64,000 nucleotides of DNA, taken from contig NZ_JAUCBR010000004.1 of the NCBI RefSeq assembly GCF_034676725.1, positions 4,306,001 through 4,370,000 of the forward strand. The letters are read 5' to 3'. Under the pieces are notes generated by a model that ran no database searches, was not told the DNA's origin, and saw only the letters and a program-made list of their open reading frames with translations. This stretch comes from Denitromonas sp. Lineage in GTDB: Bacteria > Pseudomonadota > Gammaproteobacteria > Burkholderiales > Rhodocyclaceae. Of the stretch, positions 18,701 to 26,207 are shown piece by piece. The stretch's first letter is position 1. Each line of letters begins with the position of its first letter. Both the position numbers and the translations under genes were made by a program.

Positions 18701-18985
18701 TCGCTGGCCTTCATTCTCGGCGTCACACCGCTGGTGCTGTCCTCCGGCGCCGGCGCCGGCGCGCGGCATGCGGTTGGCACCGGCGTGGTCGGCGGCATGC
18801 TCGCGGCCACCTTCCTGGCGGTGTTCTTCGTGCCGCTGTTCTATCGCTTCATTACCGAACACAAGCTGTCCGAGCAACGCTCGCGCGACGAAATGTTCGA
18901 GGAAATTCGCGTACGCCATGACATCACCCATGAAAAGCTGGTCGCCGAAGCAGCAGCAAACGGCAAGGGGCACAGCCATGACTAA
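15788..18985 (+). CDS. RND multidrug efflux pump, HAE1 family (AcrB/MexB type)
   Basis: Proton-driven trimeric pump of 1065 aa in the inner membrane with large periplasmic domains. It begins MFSRFFIDRPIFATVLSVF. GIVVDDAIVVLENVERI in TM4 carries the two adjacent aspartates of the proton relay, and GGLTGELYRQFAVTIAIAV and GLAAKNAILIVEYA are the conserved TM segments. The size and motifs match hydrophobic/amphiphilic multidrug pumps rather than metal pumps. The gene lies between adaptor and channel genes, and its stop overlaps the channel start by 8 bases. Confidence 0.96.
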   Translation: MFSRFFIDRPIFATVLSVFIIIAGLAAMRGLPIAQYPEIAPPVVTVAATYPGASADVIEKTVAAPLETQIIGVENMLYMSSTSASNGRVEIQVTFDIGTDVDQAVINVNNRVKQAEPRLPLEVRRQGISVEKGSSAFLQVVAFTSPDGRFDDVYTSNYVTLNVLDVLKRVPGTTNVQIFGAKDYAMRIWLNPDRLRHHDLATTDVIRAIEEQNAQYAVGRIGQPPVASGQALSLTVNTRGRLAEPSEFENIILRASPNGAQLRLKDVARVELGARDYDFIGRLNGQPATLVGIFLKPGANALDVAEDVKNTLGELRARFPDGLSYSIPYDTTDFVNVSIREVIKTLAEAMVLVFLVVYLFLQNWRATLIPTLAVPVSLIGTFAGLLMLGYSINTLTLFGMVLAIGIVVDDAIVVLENVERIMHEEGLSVRQAAIQAMREVTGPVIAIVLVLCAVFVPIAFLGGLTGELYRQFAVTIAIAVSISGVVALTLTPALCVLILRHEHKATSRFFRAFNRGFEAVTRQYTHGVAWLIRRGAIGLLLFAGMVAITAQLAAITPGSLVPDEDQGYFITAVFLPDGASLERTDKVVAEVEKIIRSDPNVAYTVAFTGFDFLGGSFKNSAATFFVTLKHWDERTTTAAELVGKTYATTGHIQEALILSFNPPAIFGLGNAGGFEFYLQNRGDNDAKVLAEAKDTFLGAVNQDPMFAMAQTLWRANTPQLFVDVDREKAKSLGVPLDGLFATLGANLGSYYVNDFNKYGRTWQVLMSADPVYRNAPQDIAAAYVRADSGALVPISSLATISNTSGPDTLERFNNLPAVKIIGSAAPGYSTGQAIARLEELAATTLPPGFSLDWSGAAYQERRSSGSAGYTLVLGALMVFLILAAQYERWSLPLAVLLALPFGTFGALAAVWLTGMTNDVYFQIGLVTLLGLAAKNAILIVEYAIYKHREGMSAAAAAIEAARLRFRPILMTSLAFILGVTPLVLSSGAGAGARHAVGTGVVGGMLAATFLAVFFVPLFYRFITEHKLSEQRSRDEMFEEIRVRHDITHEKLVAEAAANGKGHSHD

Positions 18986-20402
18986 GCCACAGCGCCGACT
19001 CGCCCCGTTGCTGGCCGCGCTGGTGCTCAGCGCCTGCGCCGTCGGCCCGACCTACGAGGCCCCGGCCATCGCCCTGCCCGGCCAGTTCGAACCGGCGCCG
19101 ACGAGCGCCACGCTCGCTACCGAACTGGGCGACGCCTGGTGGCTGCATTACCAGGACCCGGTGCTCGACGAGCTCATGGCAGAGGCGCTGACCCACAACG
19201 CCGACGCGCGCCTGGCCGCGGCGCGGCTGGAAGAGGCCCGCGCACGGGCCGGCATCGTCGATGCCGACCGCTACCCGACCGTGGAAGCGAGCGCAGGCAG
19301 CAGCCGCATCCGCAGCAGCGAGCAAGGCATCGCGACCGATCCGCGCACCACCAACCTGCACAGCCTTGGGCTGGGCGCCCGCTATGAAGTCGACCTGTGG
19401 GGCCGTTACCGCCAGGCCAGCGAAGCGGCGCGTGCCGATGTGCTGGGCGCGGTCGCGGCGCGACGCACGGTGGCCCTGTCCTTGAGTGCCGAAGTCGCAA
19501 ACCGCTACTTTGCCCTGCAGGCCATCGATGAACGCATCCGCGTGCTGACCCAGACCCGCGCCAGCCGCACCGACTCCGCCGCGCTGCTGCGCCGGCGCCT
19601 GGCCGCCGGCAGCGTGGCGCAGTTCGACGTGCTGCAGGCCGAGGCCGCCGTGTCGCAGGTCGAAGCCGACCTGGCCAGCGCACTGAGCGAGCAGCGCAGT
19701 ACCGAGGCCGCCCTGGCGGTGCTGCTCGGCCGCTCGCCGCGCGCCATTTTCGAGGCGACACTGACCCGTGGCGCAGCGCGAGAGACGCCGGTCCTCGTCC
19801 CCGCCGGGCTGCCCGCCGAACTGCTCAGCCGACGCCCGGACCTGATCGAGGCCGAGCAGGCCCTGGTCGCTGCCACTGCCCGCGTCGGCGAGGCCGAAGC
19901 CCGGCGGCTCCCCGCAATCAGCCTGACCGCCTCGCTGGGCCGCGAATCGACCGACTTCTCGAACCTGCTCGATGCCAACGCCGGCGTGTTCTCGCTGGTC
20001 GCCGGCCTGACTCAGCCGATCTGGGACGCCGGTCGCCTGAAGCGCAACGTCGAGGTCGCCGAAGCGCGTGCCGAACAGGCACGGATCCGCTACACCCAGG
20101 CCGTGGCCGGCGCCTTTGCCGATGTGCGCCGGGCCCTGGCCGCGCAACGCGGTGCGATGGACAGTCGCACAGCCCAGGCGGCACGTGTAAAAGCCTTGCA
20201 GGCCGCGCTGGACCAGGCCCAGATGCGTTTCGACGCCGGGCTGGTCAGCCGGCTTGAAGTGCTCGACACCGAGCGCAGCCTGCTCGACGCGCAATTGGCG
20301 CTGACCAACGCGGCAGCGGCACAAAAGACCGCCATCGCCGACTTGTTCCGCGCACTTGGCGGCGGTTGGCAAACCGGCATCGAACCGGTCACGACCCGGT
20401 AG
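18978..20402 (+). CDS. Outer-membrane efflux channel, OprM/NodT family
   Basis: TolC-like trimeric channel, 474 aa. The lipoprotein signal peptide ends at LVLSAC (Cys20). It has two repeated OEP domains, with LGARYEVDLWGRYRQASEAA in the first and PIWDAGRLKRNVEVAEARAE in the second, both with the long helical hairpins of the periplasmic tunnel. RRLAAGSVAQFDVLQAEAAV is the equatorial motif. The ATG at 18978 is preceded by AAGGGG and overlaps the pump gene by 8 bases, so the three genes form one operon ending at the terminator at 20411. Confidence 0.95.
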   Translation: MTKPQRRLAPLLAALVLSACAVGPTYEAPAIALPGQFEPAPTSATLATELGDAWWLHYQDPVLDELMAEALTHNADARLAAARLEEARARAGIVDADRYPTVEASAGSSRIRSSEQGIATDPRTTNLHSLGLGARYEVDLWGRYRQASEAARADVLGAVAARRTVALSLSAEVANRYFALQAIDERIRVLTQTRASRTDSAALLRRRLAAGSVAQFDVLQAEAAVSQVEADLASALSEQRSTEAALAVLLGRSPRAIFEATLTRGAARETPVLVPAGLPAELLSRRPDLIEAEQALVAATARVGEAEARRLPAISLTASLGRESTDFSNLLDANAGVFSLVAGLTQPIWDAGRLKRNVEVAEARAEQARIRYTQAVAGAFADVRRALAAQRGAMDSRTAQAARVKALQAALDQAQMRFDAGLVSRLEVLDTERSLLDAQLALTNAAAAQKTAIADLFRALGGGWQTGIEPVTTR

Positions 20403-20410
20403 AACGAAAA

Positions 20411-20433
20411 ACGGCCGGCATCATGCCGGCCGT
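20411..20433. terminator. Bidirectional terminator between the efflux operon and ilvN
   Basis: Perfect 11-bp inverted repeat ACGGCCGGCAT / ATGCCGGCCGT around one central base (loop CATCATG when relaxed). An A run precedes it and a short T run follows, so it can end transcription from both sides. The two flanking genes converge here. Confidence 0.8.
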
Positions 20434-20449
20434 TTCATTGCTGTCGGGA

Positions 20450-20758
20450 TCAGCGGAAGAAGGTTTCCAGCCGCTCGAACACGGCGTGGTCCGCGCCATG
20501 GCGCACCACGCTGATCACGTCCTCGAGCTTCTCCACCTGCTTGATCATCTGCTCGAGCCGCTGATCTTCAAACACCAGCAGCCAGATGCGGCTGCGCGTG
20601 GCATCGGGCAGCGGCATGCACAAGATGCCCTCCACGTTGAAGGCGCGGCGCGCGAACAGGCCGCAGATGTGCGACATGACGCCAGCGTGGTTGGCCACTT
20701 CCAGTTCCAGCACGACCTTCACCAGACCGGCCGCTTCGCGATCGATAACCATAGACAT
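20450..20758 (-). CDS. ilvN: Acetolactate synthase small regulatory subunit, short IlvN type
   Basis: Regulatory ACT-domain subunit of acetohydroxyacid synthase, 102 aa. It contains VVLELEVANHAGVMSHICGL, the ACT fold with the valine-binding loop, and RAFNVEGILCMPLPD. It is the short, single-ACT form like IlvN of AHAS I, not the ~160-aa IlvH. It lies 12 bases after ilvB. GGAG is 8 bases upstream of the ATG. Confidence 0.92.
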   Translation of the reverse strand: MSMVIDREAAGLVKVVLELEVANHAGVMSHICGLFARRAFNVEGILCMPLPDATRSRIWLLVFEDQRLEQMIKQVEKLEDVISVVRHGADHAVFERLETFFR

Positions 20759-20770
20759 GCGATTGACTCC

Positions 20771-22435
20771 TCAGCCGATCATTTCAGTATTGGCGGCACC
20801 CGGCGGCACCATCGGATAAACAAACTCTTCCCGGTCGATCGAGCAGTGGATCAGGCACGGGCCGGGACGCTGCAGCGCCTCGGCGAGCGTGGCGGCGGGA
20901 TTGTCCGCCGTGTCCAGATTCACCGCCTCGAGGCCGAAGCCCTCGGCGATCTTCAGGAAATCCACCGCGCGCTTGTACTTCGACGCCACCGGACGCTTGC
21001 CGTAAAACAGCGTCTGCTGCTGGTACACCAGGCCGAGCGAGTTGTTGTTCATGAGCACGATCTTGACGTTGAGGTCTTCCTCGGCCAGCGTCGCCATCTC
21101 CTGGATGTTCATCTTCAGGCTGCCATCACCGGTGAAGCACACCACGGTGCGCTCCGGCGCGGCCAGCGCGGCACCGATGGCCGTCGGCAGGCCAAAACCC
21201 ATGGTGCCCAGGCCGCCGGAGGTGAGCCACTGGCGCGGCCGCCGGAAAGGATAGGCCTGCGCCACCCACATCTGGTGCTGACCCACGTCGGTGGCAATGA
21301 CGGCCTCGTCGTCGAGCGCGTTGGCCACCGCGTGCACCAGACCATAGTGCGAACGGGGGTTCTCCACATCCGGCATGGCCAGCGGGAAGCGATCCTTGAG
21401 CCCGGCCACATGCGACAGCCAGCGCTTGCGCAGCTTGACCTGCACCAGCGGCAACAGGGCTTCGATCACCTGCGTGACGTCGCCGGTGATGCCCACATGT
21501 GCGGTCTTGATCTTGTGCAGCTCGGCCGGATCGATATCGACATGGATGATCTTCGCCTTGGGGCAGAACTCGGCAGCCTTGCCGATGGCCCGGTCGTCGA
21601 AGCGCGCGCCGACACAGATCAGCAGATCCGCCTCTTCGAGCACATAGTTGGTGTAGCGCGCACCGTGCATGCCGAGCATGCCGATGGACAGCGGGTGGTC
21701 GATGGGCATGCTGCCCAGCGCCATCAGCGTCATGGTGGTCGGCAGCCCACCCTGTTCGGCCAGCGTCACGGCCAGGTGCGAGGCACCGGAGTGGATCACC
21801 CCGCCGCCCAGGTACAGCACCGGCTGCTCGGCCGCGTTGATCATCTCCGCCGCCTTCTCGATGGCGGCCAGGTCCAGCGCCGGCGGCGCATCGGGCACGG
21901 CCACCGGCGGGTAGTCGTCGACGCTCACCATCTGGCACTGCACGTCCTTGGGCACGTCGACCAGCACCGGGCCGGGCCGGCCGGACATGGCGATGCGGAA
22001 GGCCTCGGGGATCACCTCGAGCAACTCGGCGGCATCGCGCACCAGGAAGTTGTGCTTGGTGAGCGGGATGGTCATGCCGTAGGTATCGACTTCCTGAAAG
22101 GCGTCGGTGCCGATCATACCCAGCGGCACCTGGCCGGTGATGGCGACCATCGGGATCGAATCGAGCTTGGCATCGGCGATGGCCGTGACCAGGTTGGTGG
22201 CGCCGGGGCCGGACGAGGCCAGACACACCTCGGGCTTGCCGGAGACACGGGCCATGCCCTGCGCCATGAAACCGCCGCCCTGCTCGTGGCGCGCCAGCAC
22301 ATGGTGGATGGTGTCGCACTGGCCGATGGCATCGTAGAACGGCAGGATCGCGCCGCCGGGGATGCCGCACACGGTCTCAATGCCTTGTCGCTCGAGGAGA
22401 CGCACGATCAGTTCGGCGCCGGTCATCTGCATCAT
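20771..22435 (-). CDS. ilvB: Acetolactate synthase large catalytic subunit, IlvB type
   Basis: Thiamine-diphosphate enzyme that makes acetolactate or acetohydroxybutyrate for valine, leucine and isoleucine. The protein has 554 aa. HEQGGGFMAQGMARVSGKPE contains the catalytic glutamate, GPGATNLVTAIADAKLDSIP follows, and GDGSLKMNIQEMATLAEEDL with LMNNN is the ThDP/Mg2+ motif. The start at 22435 has AGGAG 7 bases upstream. The small-subunit gene follows directly. A valine-rich leader ORF and a terminator hairpin precede it, so expression is probably attenuated by charged valyl-tRNA. Confidence 0.95.
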   Translation of the reverse strand: MMQMTGAELIVRLLERQGIETVCGIPGGAILPFYDAIGQCDTIHHVLARHEQGGGFMAQGMARVSGKPEVCLASSGPGATNLVTAIADAKLDSIPMVAITGQVPLGMIGTDAFQEVDTYGMTIPLTKHNFLVRDAAELLEVIPEAFRIAMSGRPGPVLVDVPKDVQCQMVSVDDYPPVAVPDAPPALDLAAIEKAAEMINAAEQPVLYLGGGVIHSGASHLAVTLAEQGGLPTTMTLMALGSMPIDHPLSIGMLGMHGARYTNYVLEEADLLICVGARFDDRAIGKAAEFCPKAKIIHVDIDPAELHKIKTAHVGITGDVTQVIEALLPLVQVKLRKRWLSHVAGLKDRFPLAMPDVENPRSHYGLVHAVANALDDEAVIATDVGQHQMWVAQAYPFRRPRQWLTSGGLGTMGFGLPTAIGAALAAPERTVVCFTGDGSLKMNIQEMATLAEEDLNVKIVLMNNNSLGLVYQQQTLFYGKRPVASKYKRAVDFLKIAEGFGLEAVNLDTADNPAATLAEALQRPGPCLIHCSIDREEFVYPMVPPGAANTEMIG

Positions 22436-22479
22436 TTTTCTTCTCCTGGTTTCAATCCCGGGTTGAAAACCGGCAGGAG

Positions 22480-22518
22480 AAAAAACAAAACCCCCGCCAG
22501 CTTCGCGCCGGCGGGGGT
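22480..22518 (-). terminator. ilvBN attenuator hairpin
   Basis: On the minus strand CCCCCGCC - 11-base loop region - GGCGGGGG is followed by TTTTGTTTTTTC. The 8-bp GC stem is extended by A:T pairs. It lies 29 bases after the leader-peptide stop and 45 bases before the ilvB ATG, where a transcription attenuator should be. The competing antiterminator stem is not obvious by eye. Confidence 0.85.
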
Positions 22519-22546
22519 TTCAGAATCTATGTGTCTGGGTGACCCG

Positions 22547-22621
22547 TTACGACGCGACCATGCCTACGCTGACTACGCGTACTACGACAACTACGTCGAG
22601 GGCCAGGGCGAAACGGTTCAT
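22547..22621 (-). CDS. ilvBN leader peptide, valine-rich (IvbL-like)
   Basis: A 24-codon ORF starting MNRFALALD and continuing VVVVVRVVSVGMVAS to TAA. Nine of the 24 residues are valine, including five in a row. Five of the nine valine codons are GTA, an unusual choice in this GC-rich genome. It resembles the E. coli ivbL leader of ilvBN (AVVVVRVVVVVG) in composition and position. It precedes the attenuator hairpin and ilvB. Ribosome stalling at the valine run when Val-tRNA is scarce would prevent the terminator from forming. No clear ribosome-binding site is visible upstream of the ATG. Confidence 0.88.
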   Translation of the reverse strand: MNRFALALDVVVVVRVVSVGMVAS

Positions 22622-22650
22622 CGGGTCAACAGCACTTGGGTTCGAGTAAC

Positions 22651-22675
22651 GGCCCGATCAGACCACGATCGGGCC
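22651..22675. repeat. Inverted repeat between fadD and the ilv leader
   Basis: GGCCCGATC / GATCGGGCC, a perfect 9-bp inverted repeat with a 7-base loop. It starts 20 bases after the fadD stop and lies 30 bases before the leader ATG. There is an A run on the plus-strand 3' side but no T tract in the direction of fadD transcription. It may be the fadD 3' end, or an element in the ilv promoter region. Confidence 0.55.
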
Positions 22676-22695
22676 AAAAAGGCAAGCCCCGGATG

Positions 22696-24372
22696 TCAGG
22701 CCGACTTGTTGTCGTCATCACGCAAGGCACGCCGAAGGATCTTGCCGACGTTGGTTTTCGGCAATTCGTCGCGGAACTCGACATGATGCGGCACCTTGTA
22801 GCCGGTGAGATTGTCACGGCAGTAGGCGATGAGCGCCTCCTTGGTGAGCGCCGGGTCCTTGCGCACCACAAAGACCTTGACCGCCTCGCCGGAGCGCGGA
22901 TCGGGCACGCCGACCGCGGCCACTTCGACCACGCCGGGATGACCCGCAACGATGTCTTCAACCTCGTTCGGATACACGTTGAAGCCGGACACCAGAATCA
23001 TGTCCTTCTTGCGGTCGACGATGCGCACGAAACCATCGGGATCGATGGTCGCCACGTCGCCGGTGCGCAGGAAGCCGTCGGCCGTCATGACCTTGGCCGT
23101 CTCGTCCGGGCGATTCCAGTAGCCGGCCATGACCTGCGGCCCCTTCACGCACAGCTCACCCGGCTGGCCTACCCCGACTTCGACACCTTCATCGTCGCGG
23201 ATGCTGACCTCGGTGGAACTGACCGGCAGGCCAATGGCGTGGTTGAACTCCGCCAGATCGAGCGGGTTGATGCACACCGCCGGCGAGGTTTCGGTGAGGC
23301 CGTAGGCTTCGATCAGCGGCCGGCCGGTGACCTTTTTCCAGCGCTCGGCCACCGCCTGCTGCACGGCCATGCCACCACCCAGGGTGATGCGCAGGGACGA
23401 AAAATCGACTTTTTCGAAGGCCGGGTTGTTGAGCAAGGCATTGAACAGGGTGTTGACGCCGGTGATGGCCGTAAAGCGTACCTTGCCCAACTCCTTGATG
23501 AAGCCCGGAATGTCGCGCGGGTTGGTGATCAGGATGTTGGTCGCGCCGATCTTGAAGAAGGTCAGGCAGTTCGCAGTCAGCGAGAAGATGTGATAGAGCG
23601 GCAGCGCGGTGATGATCACCTCGGGCTTGTCGCCGAGGAAGGGCTTGATCCAGGCATGCGCCTGCTGCAGGTTGCCGATGATGTTGCGGTGGGTGAGCAT
23701 CGCGCCCTTGGCCACCCCGGTGGTACCGCCGGTGTATTGCAGGTAGGCGATATCGTCATGCCCCACCGTCACCGGCTTGAGCGTGTGCCGTGCGCCAATG
23801 GCCAGGATGTCGTTGAAGCGCTTGTGGCCGGGCAGGTCCCAGGCCGGCACCATCTTCTTGATGTGCTTGACCACGAAGTTGACCAGGCCGCCCTTGAGCC
23901 CGCCGAGCATGTCGCCCAGGCGCGTCACCACCACGTGCTTGATCGGTGTGTGCGGGAGCACCTGCTGCAGCGTATGGGCGAAGTTGTCGAGGATGACGAT
24001 GGCCTCGGCACCGGAATCCTTGAGCTGGTGTTCGAGCTCGCGGGCGGTATACAGCGGGTTGCAGTTGACCACCGTGTAGCCCGCGCGCAAGGCGCCGTAC
24101 ATGGCAACCGGGTACTGCATCACATTGGGCATCATCAGCGCGATGCGCGTGCCCTTGGGCAGCTTCAGCTCGCCCTGGAGGTAGGCGGCGAACTGCCCGC
24201 TCAGCGTTTCCAGTTCGTCGAACCGGATGCGCTTGCCCATGTTGACATAGGCCGTACGCTCACCGAACTGGCGGCAGCTTTGCAGGAACATGTCGCCGAT
24301 CGACGCAAACTCGGAAACGTCGATTTCGGCGGGAATGCCAGGGGGGTAGCTCTTGAGCCAGATTTTATCCAT
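22696..24372 (-). CDS. fadD: Long-chain fatty acyl-CoA ligase
   Basis: ANL-superfamily enzyme that activates fatty acids to acyl-CoA with ATP. The protein has 558 aa and begins MDKIWLKSYPPGIPAEID, typical of proteobacterial FadD. YTGGTTGVAKGAMLTHRN is the P-loop-like AMP motif, EAYGLTETSP the adenylate-binding motif, and GFLRTGDVATIDPDGFVRIV and the C-terminal LPKTNVGKILRR with the catalytic lysine are intact. The ATG at 24372 is preceded by AGGAG; the frame is open to 24450 without family similarity. Confidence 0.95.
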   Translation of the reverse strand: MDKIWLKSYPPGIPAEIDVSEFASIGDMFLQSCRQFGERTAYVNMGKRIRFDELETLSGQFAAYLQGELKLPKGTRIALMMPNVMQYPVAMYGALRAGYTVVNCNPLYTARELEHQLKDSGAEAIVILDNFAHTLQQVLPHTPIKHVVVTRLGDMLGGLKGGLVNFVVKHIKKMVPAWDLPGHKRFNDILAIGARHTLKPVTVGHDDIAYLQYTGGTTGVAKGAMLTHRNIIGNLQQAHAWIKPFLGDKPEVIITALPLYHIFSLTANCLTFFKIGATNILITNPRDIPGFIKELGKVRFTAITGVNTLFNALLNNPAFEKVDFSSLRITLGGGMAVQQAVAERWKKVTGRPLIEAYGLTETSPAVCINPLDLAEFNHAIGLPVSSTEVSIRDDEGVEVGVGQPGELCVKGPQVMAGYWNRPDETAKVMTADGFLRTGDVATIDPDGFVRIVDRKKDMILVSGFNVYPNEVEDIVAGHPGVVEVAAVGVPDPRSGEAVKVFVVRKDPALTKEALIAYCRDNLTGYKVPHHVEFRDELPKTNVGKILRRALRDDDNKSA

Positions 24373-24522
24373 GGTGTCTCCTTTTGGTGCGTCGGAATAC
24401 GATCCGGCCACAGCCGGACCCCGCCCTCCCAAGGCAAGTGCTTCGTCCATCGACGAACACCCTATCCAACGACTCTACCGACCGGCCGCCCCCCCTGAGG
24501 CACCCGGTCCGTTCCACTCGAC

Positions 24523-24972
24523 TCAGGCCTCGTTACCGTCTTCGGGCCAGTTGCGAATGTAGTTCTTCAGCATGCGATTTTCGAAGCTTTGCTCCTCCAG
24601 TACCGCCTTGGCCACGTCATGGAAGGAGATCACCCCCATCAGGGTGTCGCCATCCATCACCGGCAGGTAGCGCTGGTGATGGTCGACCATGTGGCGGCGC
24701 AGTTCATCCATTTCCATGTTGCCACCCGCCGTCAGCGGGTCGCGCACCATCACATCGGCAATGGCCACGTCCTGCCAGGCGGCGCCGGCGCTGTGCACAT
24801 GCTTGAGGACTTCACGAAAAGTGAGCATGCCCGCCATCTTGCCGTGCTCGAACACCACCAGCGAGCCAACGTCCTGCTCGGTCATGATGGCGACAGCCTC
24901 GGAAAGACTTCGGTTGGGTGCGATCGTGTAGAGCACCTTGCCCTTGATCGCAAGGATTTCACTCACCTGCAT
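24523..24972 (-). CDS. Two-CBS-domain protein
   Basis: A 149-aa soluble protein made almost wholly of a CBS pair (Bateman module). The first repeat is around LYTIAPNRSLSEAVAIMTEQ and the second around HHQRYLPVMDGDTLMGVISF. Such modules bind adenine nucleotides and act as energy sensors, but stand-alone members have no assigned role. It lies upstream of fadD on the same strand with a 150-base gap in which I see no promoter or terminator I would defend. Confidence 0.88.
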   Translation of the reverse strand: MQVSEILAIKGKVLYTIAPNRSLSEAVAIMTEQDVGSLVVFEHGKMAGMLTFREVLKHVHSAGAAWQDVAIADVMVRDPLTAGGNMEMDELRRHMVDHHQRYLPVMDGDTLMGVISFHDVAKAVLEEQSFENRMLKNYIRNWPEDGNEA

Positions 24973-25134
24973 GATTTACCCCTTTGCCTGACGTGATGCA
25001 CTCTTCAGGTGCGCTTTGTTTATTCGGGATGGTAGTCGATTGCGCGACACGGGGGAAGCGGGAAACCCCCGACCCGCGCGGATCGCCGGCGCAGTCGCCC
25101 CCGCGGGCCACGCCGCGCCACGGCCAACCGCGGC

Positions 25135-25458
25135 TCAACGTTCGAGCAGGTGGCGCTTTTCCTTCACCTTGGCCCACTCTTCGGCGTCCGACAGGGCCTC
25201 GTGGCGCTCGATGATCGGCTTCCACTGCTTGGCCAGCTCGGCGTTGATTTCGATGAAGGCCTGCTGGTCATCGGGCACATCGTCCTCGGCATAGATCGCC
25301 TCGACCGGGCACTCGGCCACGCACAGCGTGCAGTCGATGCACTCGTCCGGATCGATCACCAGAAAGTTGGGCCCTTCGCGAAAACAATCGACCGGGCACA
25401 CATCGACGCAGTCGGTGTATTTGCATTTGACACAGGCTTCGGTCACTACATAGGTCAT
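25135..25458 (-). CDS. fdxA: Ferredoxin FdxA (3Fe-4S/4Fe-4S)
   Basis: A 107-aa seven-iron ferredoxin of the Azotobacter FdI type. MTYVVTEACVKCKYTDCVDV and CPVDCFREGPNFLVIDP contain the cysteines of the 3Fe cluster and one ligand of the 4Fe cluster. CIDCTLCVAECPVEAI holds the rest. The acidic C-terminal half (EDDVPDDQQAFIEINAELAK) is typical of the family. The ATG at 25458 is chosen by homology; the frame begins earlier at 25491. Confidence 0.95.
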   Translation of the reverse strand: MTYVVTEACVKCKYTDCVDVCPVDCFREGPNFLVIDPDECIDCTLCVAECPVEAIYAEDDVPDDQQAFIEINAELAKQWKPIIERHEALSDAEEWAKVKEKRHLLER

Positions 25459-25588
25459 GATTCCAGTCTCTCCATTGTTGCAATCGCACAACAGCCGCCA
25501 AACCGACGCCGCCGTGCCACAACGCGAACTATAGCGCGGCGAACGGCAGGAACGTCACCGATTGCCCGCAACAATACAGGCACTTGGC

Positions 25589-25617
25589 TTGACGTTCGCC
25601 GTGGCTTGGCATAACTT
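25589..25617 (+). promoter_or_regulatory. Possible trxA promoter
   Basis: TTGACG at 25589-25594 followed by a 15-17 base spacer and a CATAACTT region (25610-25617). The -35 box is good and the -10 box weak. It lies about 110 bases before trxA in the divergent fdxA/trxA gap (25459-25728), in which I see no gene. Confidence 0.35.
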
Positions 25618-25728
25618 TCCCCCGACAACCACACTCGAATCGCCTTCTGCGCGTTTCGTTTCGTCTGAATCGGCCTCCAACGGCCCAGTCTGATCAAACC
25701 CAGTCATCACTCCCTGATGCGAGGAACC

Positions 25729-26055
25729 ATGAGCGAGCATATCCATTACGTCACCGACGGCACCTTCGATGCCGAGGTCCTGCAATCCGCGACCCCAGTC
25801 CTGCTGGACTACTGGGCAGAGTGGTGCGGCCCGTGCAAGATGATTGCGCCGATTCTTGACGAGGTGGCCAAGGAATACGAAGGCAAGCTGAAAGTCGCCA
25901 AGCTGAACATCGACGAAAACCAGGACACTCCGGCCAAATTCGGCATCCGCGGCATTCCGACGCTGATGCTGTTCAAGGGCGGCAACGTCGAAGCCACCAA
26001 GGTCGGCGCGCTGTCCAAGTCGCAATTGACTGCCTTCATTGACAGCAACCTCTGA
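25729..26055 (+). CDS. trxA: Thioredoxin
   Basis: Cytoplasmic disulfide reductase of 108 aa with the active site WCGPCK in LLDYWAEWCGPCKMIAPILD and the cis-proline loop GIRGIPTLMLFK. The start at 25729 follows GAGGAACC; a start 12 bases upstream is less likely. It precedes rho by 152 bases, the arrangement seen in many beta- and gammaproteobacteria. Confidence 0.97.
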   Translation: MSEHIHYVTDGTFDAEVLQSATPVLLDYWAEWCGPCKMIAPILDEVAKEYEGKLKVAKLNIDENQDTPAKFGIRGIPTLMLFKGGNVEATKVGALSKSQLTAFIDSNL

Positions 26056-26207
26056 TCGGGCTAGATTCCGCTCACTTCCCGCGACGCCCTGATCCGGGCG
26101 CCCCGCCCACTCCCCCGGCGTCGCGGTCGCACATTCCCTTCTGCGTACCTCCGTCTATCACGGCTTCCGGTCCGTCGTTTTTCTCTTTCCCCCTCCAGTA
26201 GATCACC

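Noticed and set aside
16220..18979. A 919-aa minus-strand frame opposite the RND pump
   Set aside because: His/Gln/Gly-rich shadow of the pump gene; the pump frame has every family motif.
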